A DNA stretch of 64,000 nucleotides from Algoriphagus sp. (GCA_018336015.1 JAGXQZ010000051.1:221187-285186); one strand, 5' to 3'. Counted from the first letter of the stretch, positions 42,891-51,661 are shown. Numbers and translations are program-made. Notes: a model not told the origin generated them from the sequence alone.

Positions 42891-42927
42891 AAAGGCCACA
42901 AAACAATAGATTTTGTGGCCTTTTTTT
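42891..42927 (+). terminator. Rho-independent terminator
   Basis: Stem AAAGGCCACAAAA / TTTTGTGGCCTTT (13 bp, perfect) with loop CAATAGA and a T-run, downstream of the small barrel protein gene. Confidence 0.95.
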
Positions 42928-42973
42928 GTCTAAAATTCAATAAAATACCATTTTCGTTTCCATTGCTTCACTC

Positions 42974-43001
42974 TTGAAATCAATTTGTTTCCTTAATTTT
43001 A
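42974..43001 (+). promoter_or_regulatory. Candidate promoter of glyS
   Basis: TTG at 42974-42976, 17 nt spacer, TAATTTTA at 42994-43001 (one mismatch to TAnnTTTG), 6 nt before the ATG at 43008. Confidence 0.5.
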
Positions 43002-43007
43002 CGCCCT

Positions 43008-44474
43008 ATGGCAAAGACAGAAACTCCCGGCGAAAACGCCCAATTGAAAGATATTATTTCCCATGCCAAAGAGTATGGTTTTGTATACCCTAGCTCTGAG
43101 ATCTACGACGGACTGCAGGCAGTCTATGACTACGGGGCTTACGGGGTCGAACTGAAAAACAACCTCAAGCGCCTGTGGTGGGAGACCATGACCCGAGTGT
43201 CTGACAATATTGTCGGCATCGATGCGGCGATTTTTATGCATCCGACCACTTGGAAGGCTTCCGGTCACGTGGATTCTTTCAACGATCCGATGATCGACAA
43301 CAAGGACAGCAAAAAGCGCTACCGTGCCGACGTCCTCGTCGAAGAGCATGCAGCCAAGTTGGAAAATGAAGGGCAAGTCGAAAAGGCTAAGTCCCTGACT
43401 GCTGCCCTGGCGAGACTACTTGAAGCGGAAGACTTAGCTGGAGTGCGTGACCTGATCACCAATGAGGGCATCAAATGCCCGATCTCCGGCACGTCCAACT
43501 GGACCGATGTGCGCCAGTTCAACCTGATGTTTTCCACCCAAGTGGGTTCGGTGGCCGAAGATGCTTCTACCATTTACCTGCGTCCGGAGACTGCCCAGGG
43601 GATTTTTGTGAACTTCCTTAATGTGCAAAAGACCGCGCGAATGAAAGTTCCTTTTGGCATCGCCCAAATCGGAAAAGCCTTCCGAAACGAGATCGTAGCC
43701 CGTCAGTTCATTTTCAGAATGCGGGAATTTGAGCAGATGGAAATGCAGTTCTTCGTACGCCCTGGCACCGAGCTCGACTGGTATCAGAAGTGGGCAGACA
43801 CCCGAATGAGATGGCATTTGGCCTTGGGTACGCCTGCGGCAAAGCTCCGCAAGCACGACCACGAGAAATTGGCTCACTATGCCAATGCGGCGATGGACAT
43901 CGAATTTGAGTTCCCGTTTGGATTCAAAGAAGTGGAAGGTATCCACTCCAGAACCGACTTTGACTTGAAATCTCATCAGGAATACTCCAAGAAAAAGCAG
44001 CAATACTTCGATCCTGAGATCAACCAAAACTACATTCCGTACGTGATCGAGACTTCGATCGGAGCAGATCGCTTGTTCTTGTTGACGCTTTGCAATGCGT
44101 TCACCGAAGAGAAAACCGAGGAGAAAAGCAGAACCTACCTGAAGTTCCATCCGGCCATCGCACCGGTGAAGGCAGCTATCCTTCCGATCATTAAGAAAGA
44201 CGGACTTCCAGAGAAAGCTCAGGAAATCGTAGATGCCCTGAAGTATGACTTCAACATTATTTACGAAGATTCCGGATCTATCGGAAAGCGCTACACCCGT
44301 CAGGACCTGATTGGAACTCCGTTCTGTATCGCTGTGGATCATCAGACGTTGGAAGACAATACCGTCACCATCCGTCATCGGGACACCACCGAGCAGGAGC
44401 GTGTAGCCATCTCTGAGCTTCATGGCCGAATCGCTGAGGCAACGAGCTTTAGAAGGATTTTTGAGAAGATTTGA
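43008..44474 (+). CDS. glyS: Glycine--tRNA ligase, single-chain alpha2 type
   Basis: 488-residue class II synthetase of the homodimeric (eukaryal/archaeal-like) type rather than the split alpha/beta form. Motif 1 region: EYGFVYPSSEIYDGLQAVYDYG with the glycine-specific YDYGAYGVELKNN. Motif 2: AFRNEIVARQFIFRMREFEQMEMQ. Motif 3: ETSIGADRLFLLTL. The C-terminal anticodon-binding domain (about 390-488) begins at LKFHPAIAPVKAAILP. It charges tRNA-Gly in the cytoplasm. Single gene between its own promoter and terminator. Confidence 0.97.
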   Translation: MAKTETPGENAQLKDIISHAKEYGFVYPSSEIYDGLQAVYDYGAYGVELKNNLKRLWWETMTRVSDNIVGIDAAIFMHPTTWKASGHVDSFNDPMIDNKDSKKRYRADVLVEEHAAKLENEGQVEKAKSLTAALARLLEAEDLAGVRDLITNEGIKCPISGTSNWTDVRQFNLMFSTQVGSVAEDASTIYLRPETAQGIFVNFLNVQKTARMKVPFGIAQIGKAFRNEIVARQFIFRMREFEQMEMQFFVRPGTELDWYQKWADTRMRWHLALGTPAAKLRKHDHEKLAHYANAAMDIEFEFPFGFKEVEGIHSRTDFDLKSHQEYSKKKQQYFDPEINQNYIPYVIETSIGADRLFLLTLCNAFTEEKTEEKSRTYLKFHPAIAPVKAAILPIIKKDGLPEKAQEIVDALKYDFNIIYEDSGSIGKRYTRQDLIGTPFCIAVDHQTLEDNTVTIRHRDTTEQERVAISELHGRIAEATSFRRIFEKI

Positions 44475-44505
44475 TGACCGATGTCGGGTAGCCGATGTCA
44501 GATGT
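44474..44505. repeat. Drifting 8-nt units after glyS
   Basis: GACCGATGTCGGGTAGCCGATGTCAGATG: near-repeats of CCGATGTC directly after the stop codon. A second stretch, TCTAGCGTCTTGCGTCTAAAATC, follows the terminator at about 44551-44573. Similar in style to 1474-1492 and 16683-16830. Confidence 0.5.
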
Positions 44506-44542
44506 AAAAAGCCGTCAGAATTGAGTTTCTGGCGGCTTTTTT
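44506..44542 (+). terminator. Rho-independent terminator after glyS
   Basis: Stem GCCGTCAGAA / TTCTGGCGGC (one T-G pair) with loop TTGAGT, preceded by A5 and followed by TTTTTT. Confidence 0.9.
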
Positions 44543-44577
44543 GTCTTTAATCTAGCGTCTTGCGTCTAAAATCTTTT

Positions 44578-45066
44578 TTAAAACTCAATCTTCCCCTTTT
44601 CTTTTCCCTCACCTAGCAGCAGACTGCGGGGAGATTTGGACTGGGAATAGACGTGGACGATATTTTGCTGACCGTCAAAGTCTTTCAATAAGATGGTGCT
44701 TTGAACCTCCACACTTTTTGGCATTTCTGCCGCCGATGACTCCAGGTAAAACCAAGCCGCATCCTCCTCGACCTCATAGCCCAGATAGGTCAGCGTCACC
44801 GATTTTCCATTGACCCACACCTGATTGTGTTTGAGGAGGTAGGTTTTGACTTGGCTTTCCAGTTTGGCTTTATCCTTGGGCTTGAGGAAATCCACTTTTT
44901 CTTTAAACTCACTTGCCAAAGCGACCTCCAAATCGTCCCAAAAGATCTTCTGGGCAATCTCCATTTTCTTGCTTTGAGGATTGTAGCGCATTTCGGTCAG
45001 AGAGATAAAAAAGGGATGAAGCAAGGTCATCCAAGCGGCCATCACGAAAATGTAAACATGTTGCAT
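44578..45066 (-). CDS. DUF6702 family exported protein
   Basis: 162 residues. A hydrophobic N-terminus (YIFVMAAWMTLL) acts as a signal sequence, directly followed by the family mark HPFFISLTEMRYN. Then come KKMEIAQKIFWDDLEVAL and a C-terminal beta-rich half (VWVNGKSVTLTYLGYEVE). Function unknown. DUF6702 genes are usually found beside HupE/UreJ-like permeases, as here, divergent across an 82-bp gap. The pairing suggests periplasmic cooperation with that permease, perhaps in metal handling (inference). Confidence 0.78.
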   Translation of the reverse strand: MQHVYIFVMAAWMTLLHPFFISLTEMRYNPQSKKMEIAQKIFWDDLEVALASEFKEKVDFLKPKDKAKLESQVKTYLLKHNQVWVNGKSVTLTYLGYEVEEDAAWFYLESSAAEMPKSVEVQSTILLKDFDGQQNIVHVYSQSKSPRSLLLGEGKEKGKIEF

Positions 45067-45148
45067 TTAGAGGAGAGATTTAGACTTTTGTGAGAATTAT
45101 CCTGTATTATTGCCCGCAAATTAACTCTTTTAGAGGCATCACCCGAAC

Positions 45149-45727
45149 ATGAATTCATTTGAACTCTACTTCAAACTGGGACTTCAGCACATTCTGGATA
45201 TCAACGGTTTTGATCACATCCTGTTTGTACTCGCCCTTTGTGCCGTATATGTGGCAAGAGACTGGGCCAAAATCCTGATTCTGGTCACGGCTTTTACCAT
45301 TGGTCATTCCCTGACGCTGGCATTGGCCACGTTCAATATCATTCAGGTACGCTCTGATGTCATTGAGTTTCTAATTCCGGTCACGATTGCTATCACAGCA
45401 TTGGTGACCATTTTCAAGCCAAAACCAAGTTCGGGCAAGGGTGTTCAGTTGAATTACTTTTTTGCTTCCTTCTTTGGATTGATTCACGGTCTCGGCTTTT
45501 CCAATTACCTCAAGGAGCTATTGGGAAAAGAAGCGGCCATTTTCCAACCACTCCTGGCATTCAACATTGGCCTCGAAGTAGGTCAAATCGTCATTGTAGC
45601 AGCATTTCTACTGCTTACCTCTCTCCTCAGCCTCGCTGGGGTCAATCGAAAAGAATGGACGCTGATTGTTTCAGCGTTCGTCTTAGGGGTCGCTTGCATG
45701 CTGCTATTGGAAACCAAATTTTGGTAA
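45149..45727 (+). CDS. HupE/UreJ family membrane protein
   Basis: 192 residues with six to seven membrane segments. The family motif LGLQHILDINGFDHILFVLAL (about 10-30) includes the conserved His and Asp-His residues of HupE/UreJ nickel permeases. FTIGHSLTLALA and FFGLIHGLGFSNYL add two further conserved His. This metazoan-independent branch (HupE/UreJ_2) is common in Bacteroidota without hydrogenase or urease nearby, so nickel is not certain. It diverges from the DUF6702 gene and precedes an M1 metallopeptidase gene by 82 bp. Confidence 0.85.
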   Translation: MNSFELYFKLGLQHILDINGFDHILFVLALCAVYVARDWAKILILVTAFTIGHSLTLALATFNIIQVRSDVIEFLIPVTIAITALVTIFKPKPSSGKGVQLNYFFASFFGLIHGLGFSNYLKELLGKEAAIFQPLLAFNIGLEVGQIVIVAAFLLLTSLLSLAGVNRKEWTLIVSAFVLGVACMLLLETKFW

Positions 45728-45741
45728 AAAATCACCGTCAA

Positions 45742-45762
45742 AAACAGAATACTTTTCTGTTT
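45742..45762 (+). terminator. Weak hairpin after the HupE/UreJ gene
   Basis: Stem AAACAGAA / TTCTGTTT with a 5-nt loop and only a short T-run. It may partly separate the permease and peptidase genes. Confidence 0.4.
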
Positions 45763-45809
45763 GTTGATCAATCTGTTAATTAGAAAATTGAATTAGGCCA
45801 AGATAAGAT

Positions 45810-48143
45810 ATGATCAAAAAACTACTAGCGATTGCCGCTTTGGGCTTTGCGGGAGCTTCTCCAGTACTTGCTCAGCACACCGAGCAAAACCATGCGGTTA
45901 GATTTGAGCAGCTGGGCACCATGCTCCGCACACCCAATGTGTACCGCACTGCCTCTGGAGCTCCGGGCCATATGTACTGGCAGCAGCAGGCCAACTATGT
46001 GATCGATGTCGAACTAAACGACGACAATCAGTCCATCAAAGGCAAGGAGACTGTCACTTACATCAACAACTCCCCCGATCAGCTGACCTACCTATGGGTG
46101 CAATTGGATCAAAACAACCGAAGTAAAGATTCTGACACCCCAAAAACTACCGAATCCAGCATCAATCCCCGCATGAGCTTGCGTCAGCTCGAGGGAATAC
46201 TATGGCATTCGGAAGACTATGATCTAAAAATCCTTTCCATCAAGGATGCTTCGGGCAAGCCTCTCAACGTCGCCATCAACAAAACGATGATGCGCGTGGA
46301 TCTTCCTCAACCGTTGAAAGCTGGGGAAACATTTTCTTTCTCCATCGACTGGAGCTTCAATATCCACGATCGGGTAGGCTTCATCGGTGGTCGTCCGGGT
46401 TACGAGTTTTTTCCAAAAGACGGCAACTACCTCTATACCATGGCAGAATGGTTCCCAAGAATGGCCGTGTACTCTGACTTCGAAGGCTGGCAAAACAAGC
46501 AGTTCCTTGGTGCTGGTGAATTTGCCTTGACTTTTGGTAACTACGAAGTACGAATCACTGTGCCTGCTGACCACATGGTCGGTGCGACCGGAGTTCTTCA
46601 AAATCCTGAAGAAGTACTTTCAGCCACCGAATTGCAGCGCTGGAATACGGCGAAAAAGACTTACGACAAACCGGTCATTATCCGTACACAAGCTGAAGCA
46701 GAAGCACTTGAGAAGAAAAAAGCCCCCGGCAAAAAGACGTGGATCTACAAAGCTGAAAACGTACGTGACTTTGCCTGGACTTCTTCCCGCAAATTCATCT
46801 GGGATGCTATGGCGGTGAAACAAGGCGGAAAAGACGTGATGGCTATGTCTTACTATGCCAAGGAAGCCAACCCGCTTTGGGAGCAATATTCAACCCGAGT
46901 AGTAGCTCACACCATCAAATCCTACTCTTCGCACACCTTTGACTACCCATATCCTACCGCCATCTCTGTGGAGGCAAGCAACGGGATGGAGTATCCAATG
47001 ATCTGCTTTAACTATGGCCGTCCGGATGCAGATGGTACCTACTCTGATGCGATCAAGTATGGTATGATCTCCGTGATCATCCACGAGGTGGGGCATAACT
47101 TCTTCCCGATGATCGTCAATTCTGACGAACGTCAGTGGACTTGGATGGATGAGGGTTTGAATACCTTCATGCAATTCATGGCAGAGCAGGAGTGGGACAG
47201 AAACTATCCTTCCCGCCGTGGTCCAGCACACAAGATTGTGCCTTATATGGCTAGCGAAAAAAACTTGCTGGAGCCGATCATGACCAACTCCGAAAATATC
47301 ATCCAGTTTGGACCAAATGCCTATGCCAAGCCGGCTACTGCACTAAATATCCTCCGTGAGACGGTGATGGGCCGTGACCTGTTTGACTTTGCCTTTAGAG
47401 AGTATTCCAGAAGATGGATGTTTAAGCATCCGACCCCGGACGACTTGTTCCGCACCTTGGAAGATGCCTCTGCGGTGGATTTGGACTGGTTCTGGAGAGG
47501 CTGGTTCTACGGCACAGACCCAGTTGATATTTCGCTCGAAAATGTGAAGTGGTACAAGCTGGACAATCGCACTCCGGCACAGAAAAAGGCAGATGCGAAA
47601 ATCGCCTTTGACCGTGAGGAGAGCTATGTTTCCAAGGAATTTAACAAGACGGATGTAGAGCGCACTGTCGTAGAAGCTGATCCGGCTACTCGCGATTTCT
47701 ACAACAGCTACAATCCATTTACCGTGACTCCGGAAGATGAGACAGCTTATAAAAACTTCTTGGCAAGCTTGACCGAAAAGGAAAAAGCATTGCTCAATAG
47801 CAACATGAACTTCTACGAGATGACCTTCAAAAACGTAGGAGGTCTCGTGATGCCATTGATCATCGAGTTTCACTATGCCGATGGTACTTCAGAGATTGAG
47901 CGCATCCCTGCTGAGATCTGGAGAAAGAATGAATCGCAGGTAACCAAAGTATTTGCGAAGCAAAAAGAAGTGGTACGCTTTGTCCTCGATCCAAAGCGAG
48001 AGACCGCTGACATTGACGAAAGTAGCAACTACTGGCCAAGACAATATCAGCCGACTCGATTTGAACTCTTCAAAGGAGGAGGCGGAGTAAGAGGAGCTTC
48101 CATGGGAGACAATCCGATGAAGAAAGCTCAGAATAAAAAGTAA
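45810..48143 (+). CDS. M1 family metallopeptidase (gluzincin)
   Basis: 777-residue exported zinc peptidase. Signal peptide to about residue 21 (SPVLAQ), N-terminal beta-domain (about 50-330), then the catalytic domain: NGMEYP replaces the classical GAMEN exopeptidase motif, zinc ligands His425 and His429 with Glu426 lie in HEVGHN, and Glu448 lies in WMDEGLNTF. The C-terminal ~200 residues are unlike aminopeptidase N and are typical of large Bacteroidota M1 proteins. It probably works in the periplasm or at the surface. The neighbouring HupE/UreJ and DUF6702 genes recur with such peptidases in related genomes (recollection, not tested here). Confidence 0.9.
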   Translation: MIKKLLAIAALGFAGASPVLAQHTEQNHAVRFEQLGTMLRTPNVYRTASGAPGHMYWQQQANYVIDVELNDDNQSIKGKETVTYINNSPDQLTYLWVQLDQNNRSKDSDTPKTTESSINPRMSLRQLEGILWHSEDYDLKILSIKDASGKPLNVAINKTMMRVDLPQPLKAGETFSFSIDWSFNIHDRVGFIGGRPGYEFFPKDGNYLYTMAEWFPRMAVYSDFEGWQNKQFLGAGEFALTFGNYEVRITVPADHMVGATGVLQNPEEVLSATELQRWNTAKKTYDKPVIIRTQAEAEALEKKKAPGKKTWIYKAENVRDFAWTSSRKFIWDAMAVKQGGKDVMAMSYYAKEANPLWEQYSTRVVAHTIKSYSSHTFDYPYPTAISVEASNGMEYPMICFNYGRPDADGTYSDAIKYGMISVIIHEVGHNFFPMIVNSDERQWTWMDEGLNTFMQFMAEQEWDRNYPSRRGPAHKIVPYMASEKNLLEPIMTNSENIIQFGPNAYAKPATALNILRETVMGRDLFDFAFREYSRRWMFKHPTPDDLFRTLEDASAVDLDWFWRGWFYGTDPVDISLENVKWYKLDNRTPAQKKADAKIAFDREESYVSKEFNKTDVERTVVEADPATRDFYNSYNPFTVTPEDETAYKNFLASLTEKEKALLNSNMNFYEMTFKNVGGLVMPLIIEFHYADGTSEIERIPAEIWRKNESQVTKVFAKQKEVVRFVLDPKRETADIDESSNYWPRQYQPTRFELFKGGGGVRGASMGDNPMKKAQNKK

Positions 48144-48148
48144 AGTAA

Positions 48149-48178
48149 ATCCCGGGGAGTGCTCTCCGGGATTTTTTG
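48149..48178 (+). terminator. Rho-independent terminator after the M1 peptidase gene
   Basis: Stem AATCCCGG / CCGGGATT with an inner GGAG/CTCT pairing, then six T. Confidence 0.9.
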
Positions 48179-48205
48179 CTTTAAGACTTGGGGAATTTTA
48201 AAGGC

Positions 48206-48244
48206 AAAAAAAACTCTCCTGAAAGGCAGAACTTTCGGAGAGTT
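48206..48244 (-). terminator. Rho-independent terminator of osmC (minus strand)
   Basis: Stem AACTCTCC and GAAAG pairing with CTTTC and GGAGAGTT (13 bp with one bulged base), loop GCAGAA. On the minus strand it is followed by seven T, 49 bp after the OsmC stop codon. Confidence 0.88.
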
Positions 48245-48292
48245 GGTAAAGATTTGACCTAGGTGTAGAAAGAAAATCTCCTTCTTTTTTGA

Positions 48293-48706
48293 TTAGGCAT
48301 TTAAGGTGTATTCCACACTGATTTCCATATTCAAGGCTCTGGAGATCGGGCAGTTTTTCTCCGCGTCTTTTACGAGTTCGGCAAATTGCTCTTCGGAGAT
48401 GCCCTCCACGATTGCTTTCAATACGAGATGAGATCTTTTCAACGTGCCTTCTTCGAAGGTGATTTGAGAAGTCACGTTCAATTCTTGGGGAGGAAAATTA
48501 GCTCCACTGAGGTTGAAGCTAAGCTTCATGGCAAAGCAACCGGCATGCGCTGCGGCGATGAGTTCTTCGGGATTGGTACCTACACCGTCTTCAAATCGGG
48601 TGTTGAATGAGTATTGGGTTTGGTTAAGGACGGTGGAGTCAGTGGTCAAGTGGCCTTTGCCTTCTTTGCCGCTGCCATTCCATACGGCTGTTGCTTTTCT
48701 GATCAT
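48293..48706 (-). CDS. osmC: OsmC family peroxiredoxin
   Basis: 137 residues with the two redox cysteines of the OsmC/Ohr family: Cys57 in AAAHAGCFAMKLS and Cys119 in EKNCPISRAL. It reduces organic hydroperoxides with thiol donors in the cytoplasm. FEDGVGTNPEELIAAAHAGC is the standard OsmC (rather than Ohr) form. The start MIRKATAVWNGSG matches E. coli OsmC. The gene has its own terminator and sits between the M1 peptidase and the GxxExxY cassette. Confidence 0.93.
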   Translation of the reverse strand: MIRKATAVWNGSGKEGKGHLTTDSTVLNQTQYSFNTRFEDGVGTNPEELIAAAHAGCFAMKLSFNLSGANFPPQELNVTSQITFEEGTLKRSHLVLKAIVEGISEEQFAELVKDAEKNCPISRALNMEISVEYTLNA

Positions 48707-48780
48707 GGGATTAAAGAGTTTTTATGGTGAAAAGATAATGCATAAAGGAAATTTGAGAGGTGAAAGTTTCAAGGTTTCTT

Positions 48781-48880
48781 GTTTCCCACAGATACTCCCA
48801 GAAAAGGTCGCAGATCAGCGCAGATTTTTTTTTAGTTCAGCGGGAATCAGCGCATTGAATCCGCGTAAATCAGCGGGAAA
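48781..48880. repeat. GTTTCCC-ended palindromic repeat, left copy (R2)
   Basis: 100 bp beginning GTTTCCCACAGATACTCCC and ending TAAATCAGCGGGAAA. Internal units CGCAGATCAGCGCAGAT and AATCAGCGCATTGAATCCGC repeat the same theme in both directions. It lies 37 bp before the GxxExxY start. Its ends match the solo copy at 22206-22318. Confidence 0.78.
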
Positions 48881-48917
48881 TCTTTCTGATACTCGAAGAA
48901 AACTCCTATTTTCAACT

Positions 48918-49298
48918 ATGCACGAAAATGAAATTACCTTTTTAATCCGTGGTGCAATTTTTAAAGTCTACAATACCCTCGGTCCGGGACTTTTGGAATC
49001 TAGCTACGAAGCAGCTTTGGGATATGAATTGGTCAAATCTGGGCTGATGGTTGAGCATCAAGTCGGTCTACCCATGATTTATGAAGACCTGAGATTAGAT
49101 GTTGGGTACCGATTGGACTTACTGGTAGAGAAAAAAGTAATTGTGGAGATCAAATCGGTTGAACTTTTGCAAAATGTGCACCATCTGCAAATAATGACCT
49201 ATCTGAGGCTGGCTAAGTTAAAAGTAGGTTTATTAGTTAATTTCAATACCGATAACCTGCCAAAAAATATTATCCGAAAGATTAATGGATATCTATAA
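48918..49298 (+). CDS. GxxExxY protein
   Basis: 126-residue protein of the GxxExxY family (TIGR04256). The signature GLLESSY is at 24-30 (Gly24, Glu27, Tyr30), and the core has the nuclease-like arrangement Asp67 (YRLDLLV) ... Glu77-x-Lys79 (VIVEIKS), as in PD-(D/E)xK folds. The function of the family is not established. The frame is open upstream, but the ATG at 48918 gives the family start. The gene is bracketed by two palindromic repeats of the same family, as a cassette. No transposase is present. Confidence 0.88.
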   Translation: MHENEITFLIRGAIFKVYNTLGPGLLESSYEAALGYELVKSGLMVEHQVGLPMIYEDLRLDVGYRLDLLVEKKVIVEIKSVELLQNVHHLQIMTYLRLAKLKVGLLVNFNTDNLPKNIIRKINGYL

Positions 49299-49299
49299 A

Positions 49300-49401
49300 G
49301 TTTCCCACAGATCTTCACGGATAAAATCACGGATTGACACAGATCACCAATAACCTATCAGTGAAAATCTGTGGGACAAATCTGTGAGAATCTGTGGGAA
49401 C
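49300..49401. repeat. GTTTCCC-ended palindromic repeat, right copy (R3)
   Basis: 102 bp beginning GTTTCCCACAGATCTTCACGG and ending AATCTGTGGGAAC, nearly perfect inverted ends. Inside are ATCACGGATTGACACAGAT and AAAATCTGTGGGACAAATCTGTG. It starts 1 bp after the GxxExxY stop and its last base is the first of the stop codon of the next (minus-strand) gene. Confidence 0.8.
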
Positions 49402-50525
49402 TATTTTCTTGCTAATTTTTCAAACACCTCCAAATACCGCTCCGTCACGTAATCCCAATTGTATTTCTGGGTCAATCCAGCTCGGGCGGTTTGACGAAGA
49501 TGATCGAGTGATTCAGGCTCAAGCTCTGCTCTCTCCAGGATCTCTTTGACCGATTCCGGCTTTTTCTCAAAGTACCATCCATGCTTCCCGTTTTGCAGCA
49601 TCTCTTGATTGAATGGAGTTTTCAAAGCCAATATTGCACATCCATATCCCATTGCCTTGAGCATCGCCGGATTGGTACCACCAAACTCATGTCCATGGAA
49701 GTAGGCATAGCCATGTGAATACAAAGCTGCCAGTTCGTTTGGATCAGTGACGTAACCGGTAAATAGCAACCGTGGATCCTGGATATTCTTCAACCGATTA
49801 GCCCAAGCATCATCATAAGGTACATCGCCTACGACGACCAATTTTTTTTGCGAAGCAGATTTCAAAAATCCTTCGATGATCAAATCCGCATTGTTATCAG
49901 GCACCAGTCTTCCGACAATCAAGTAGTAATCTCGGCTTTCCAGATTCCAACGCTGGATGGGACCTGCATCCACACTTTCCCTAGGATTGGCACCATAAGC
50001 AATGACCTCGGAGTCTTTCTTGAAAAGCTCCAAGTACACCCTTCGCATTTCGTCAGAGTCATTGATCACCTGATCGTAAAATTTGGTAGCCATCTTGGAC
50101 GCCCAGAAAAAGTACTTTGCTCCAAGCCCTTTCCATTTGGGTCTCAGCCACTCCAATCCATCCACATTGATGGCGGTAGGCTTCCCGAAAATCTTGGCAA
50201 TCAACCCAAAAGGGCCATTGCCACTGTTCACCACGAAAATCACATCCACATCCGAAAAACAGGCATGGAGCATGGAAAAGAATGTGTGGGTAAGCTGGGT
50301 AAGGCTCTTAGACTCTATTGCAGGTGTGTAGATGCACTCAATCCCATTCACAAATCGCGGTCGGTCTTTGAACAAAGCCCGATGATTGTACACTCGCACA
50401 TGTACACCCTTGGCCACGAGTCGCTCTCCAAGTTCCTTGATCATCGTGTCGTAGCCCCCATAGACATAAGGATAGCCCTTGGCCCCCATGATGGCAACTT
50501 TCAATTTTCTCTCAGGTGCTGCCAT
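49401..50525 (-). CDS. GT4 glycosyltransferase with DUF1972 domain
   Basis: 374 residues. The N-terminal DUF1972 half (about 1-185) begins VAIMGAKGYPYVYGGYDTMI, the form seen in rhamnosyl- and other sugar transferases of exopolysaccharide clusters. The C-terminal GT-B half (about 195-360) has YLIVGRLVPDNN, then HGHEFGGTNPAMLKAMGYG for the nucleotide-sugar contact. It adds a sugar to the lipid-linked repeat unit at the inner face of the membrane; which sugar cannot be read. Last gene of the polysaccharide cluster; overlaps the previous GT4 gene by 25 bp. Confidence 0.9.
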   Translation of the reverse strand: MAAPERKLKVAIMGAKGYPYVYGGYDTMIKELGERLVAKGVHVRVYNHRALFKDRPRFVNGIECIYTPAIESKSLTQLTHTFFSMLHACFSDVDVIFVVNSGNGPFGLIAKIFGKPTAINVDGLEWLRPKWKGLGAKYFFWASKMATKFYDQVINDSDEMRRVYLELFKKDSEVIAYGANPRESVDAGPIQRWNLESRDYYLIVGRLVPDNNADLIIEGFLKSASQKKLVVVGDVPYDDAWANRLKNIQDPRLLFTGYVTDPNELAALYSHGYAYFHGHEFGGTNPAMLKAMGYGCAILALKTPFNQEMLQNGKHGWYFEKKPESVKEILERAELEPESLDHLRQTARAGLTQKYNWDYVTERYLEVFEKLARK

Positions 50526-51661
50526 AGGTGGTTGATAATTTTTTTCTCAAAAGCTTCTAAACTATAGGTATTCAATACACGGGTTCTGCCTGATTCCCCC
50601 AATTGCTCACGCAAATCAGGGTCTTGGATTAGTTGTTCCAAAGCGACCTTCCCTTCCTCTACATTTCCAATTGGAATCAAGAACCCGGTTTCCCCATTGA
50701 TGACCATCTCTGAAGCACCTCCAGACCAAGTGGCGACGACGGGTTTCCCAGCAGCCATTGCCTCTAAAATTACTGTTGGGAAAGAATCCGGCATCACAGA
50801 AGGCAATACATAGACATCCAAGGAAACCATGACCTCCGGAATATCCTCTCTAAATCCCAAGTAACTCACTTTGGTCTCTAATTTCTTGTCTCTAATCTCT
50901 CTCTTCACCTCCTCCAAAATGGGCTCATATCCCGGAAACGGATCTCCCACCAATACAAAATGGGCCTCAGGAAATGACTTGCATAAGCTGTCTGCCAGTT
51001 CGATAAAAAACAACTGTCCCTTACCTGGATTGATCCTGCCAATCATGCCGATGAGCACGCTGGATTCGGAAAGTCCAAGTTCTTGCTTGAGCGTTGGGTT
51101 TGCTTTTAAAAATGATTCATAAGGAATCCCATTGTATATCACCTGAACCTTTGACTTTTTCAAAAATGGTTGCCAATGATCTGCAACCGCCTGGGAAACT
51201 GCTATTGGCATCGGAGTGGATTTATCCAACAAACCTGCCAGCCAACTCACCAATAGCCGTGGACCGAGGAGAATCTCATGGATGTGCCAAATGTGTGGAA
51301 GTCCCTTTCGCCTCGCCCAATATGCTCCAACTACTACTGCCAAGGTATTGGAGTACACCAGTTCAAATCCATATTTCTCATGGAGATGGTTGAGGAATCG
51401 ATATGCTTTCAGATTTTTAATCAGTCTATTGAGTAATCCACTGGGGCTAACATATTTTCTTCGCAGGATTCCCAGGTTTTGGATGTAAAAAGGAATACCC
51501 AATTCCCCTAAGTCTCTTTGAATCGCGCCTTCATTGGTTAGGACGACCACAGGGGAAAAGCCCTGATTTTGGTAAAAGCGGAGGACTTGCAAGATTATTT
51601 TACCCGACCCGTAGCCCTCGGAGGAGCTTTGCAGAAAAAGGATATGTCGGGTTTTGGTCAT
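50501..51661 (-). CDS. GT4 family glycosyltransferase
   Basis: 386-residue GT-B glycosyltransferase. The N-terminal acceptor domain starts HILFLQSSSEGYGSGKIIL. The C-terminal donor domain has IGMIGRINPGKGQLFFIELA (about 207-226) and the E-x7-E region PDSFPTVILEAMAAGKPVVATWSGG typical of GT4. A cytoplasmic or peripheral membrane enzyme of exopolysaccharide repeat-unit assembly. It overlaps the next transferase gene by 25 bp and follows the methyltransferase gene by 70 bp. Confidence 0.9.
   Translation of the reverse strand: MTKTRHILFLQSSSEGYGSGKIILQVLRFYQNQGFSPVVVLTNEGAIQRDLGELGIPFYIQNLGILRRKYVSPSGLLNRLIKNLKAYRFLNHLHEKYGFELVYSNTLAVVVGAYWARRKGLPHIWHIHEILLGPRLLVSWLAGLLDKSTPMPIAVSQAVADHWQPFLKKSKVQVIYNGIPYESFLKANPTLKQELGLSESSVLIGMIGRINPGKGQLFFIELADSLCKSFPEAHFVLVGDPFPGYEPILEEVKREIRDKKLETKVSYLGFREDIPEVMVSLDVYVLPSVMPDSFPTVILEAMAAGKPVVATWSGGASEMVINGETGFLIPIGNVEEGKVALEQLIQDPDLREQLGESGRTRVLNTYSLEAFEKKIINHLWQHLREN

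Noticed and set aside
43434..44423. Long open frame of 329 codons on the minus strand
   Set aside because: It is fully antisense to the glycyl-tRNA synthetase gene, which has all class II motifs. The opposite frame is open because of codon bias and resembles no protein family.
48513..48917. Upstream extension of the GxxExxY frame giving a 261-residue protein
   Set aside because: The extension runs through osmC antisense and through the palindromic repeat. The family begins at the ATG at 48918.
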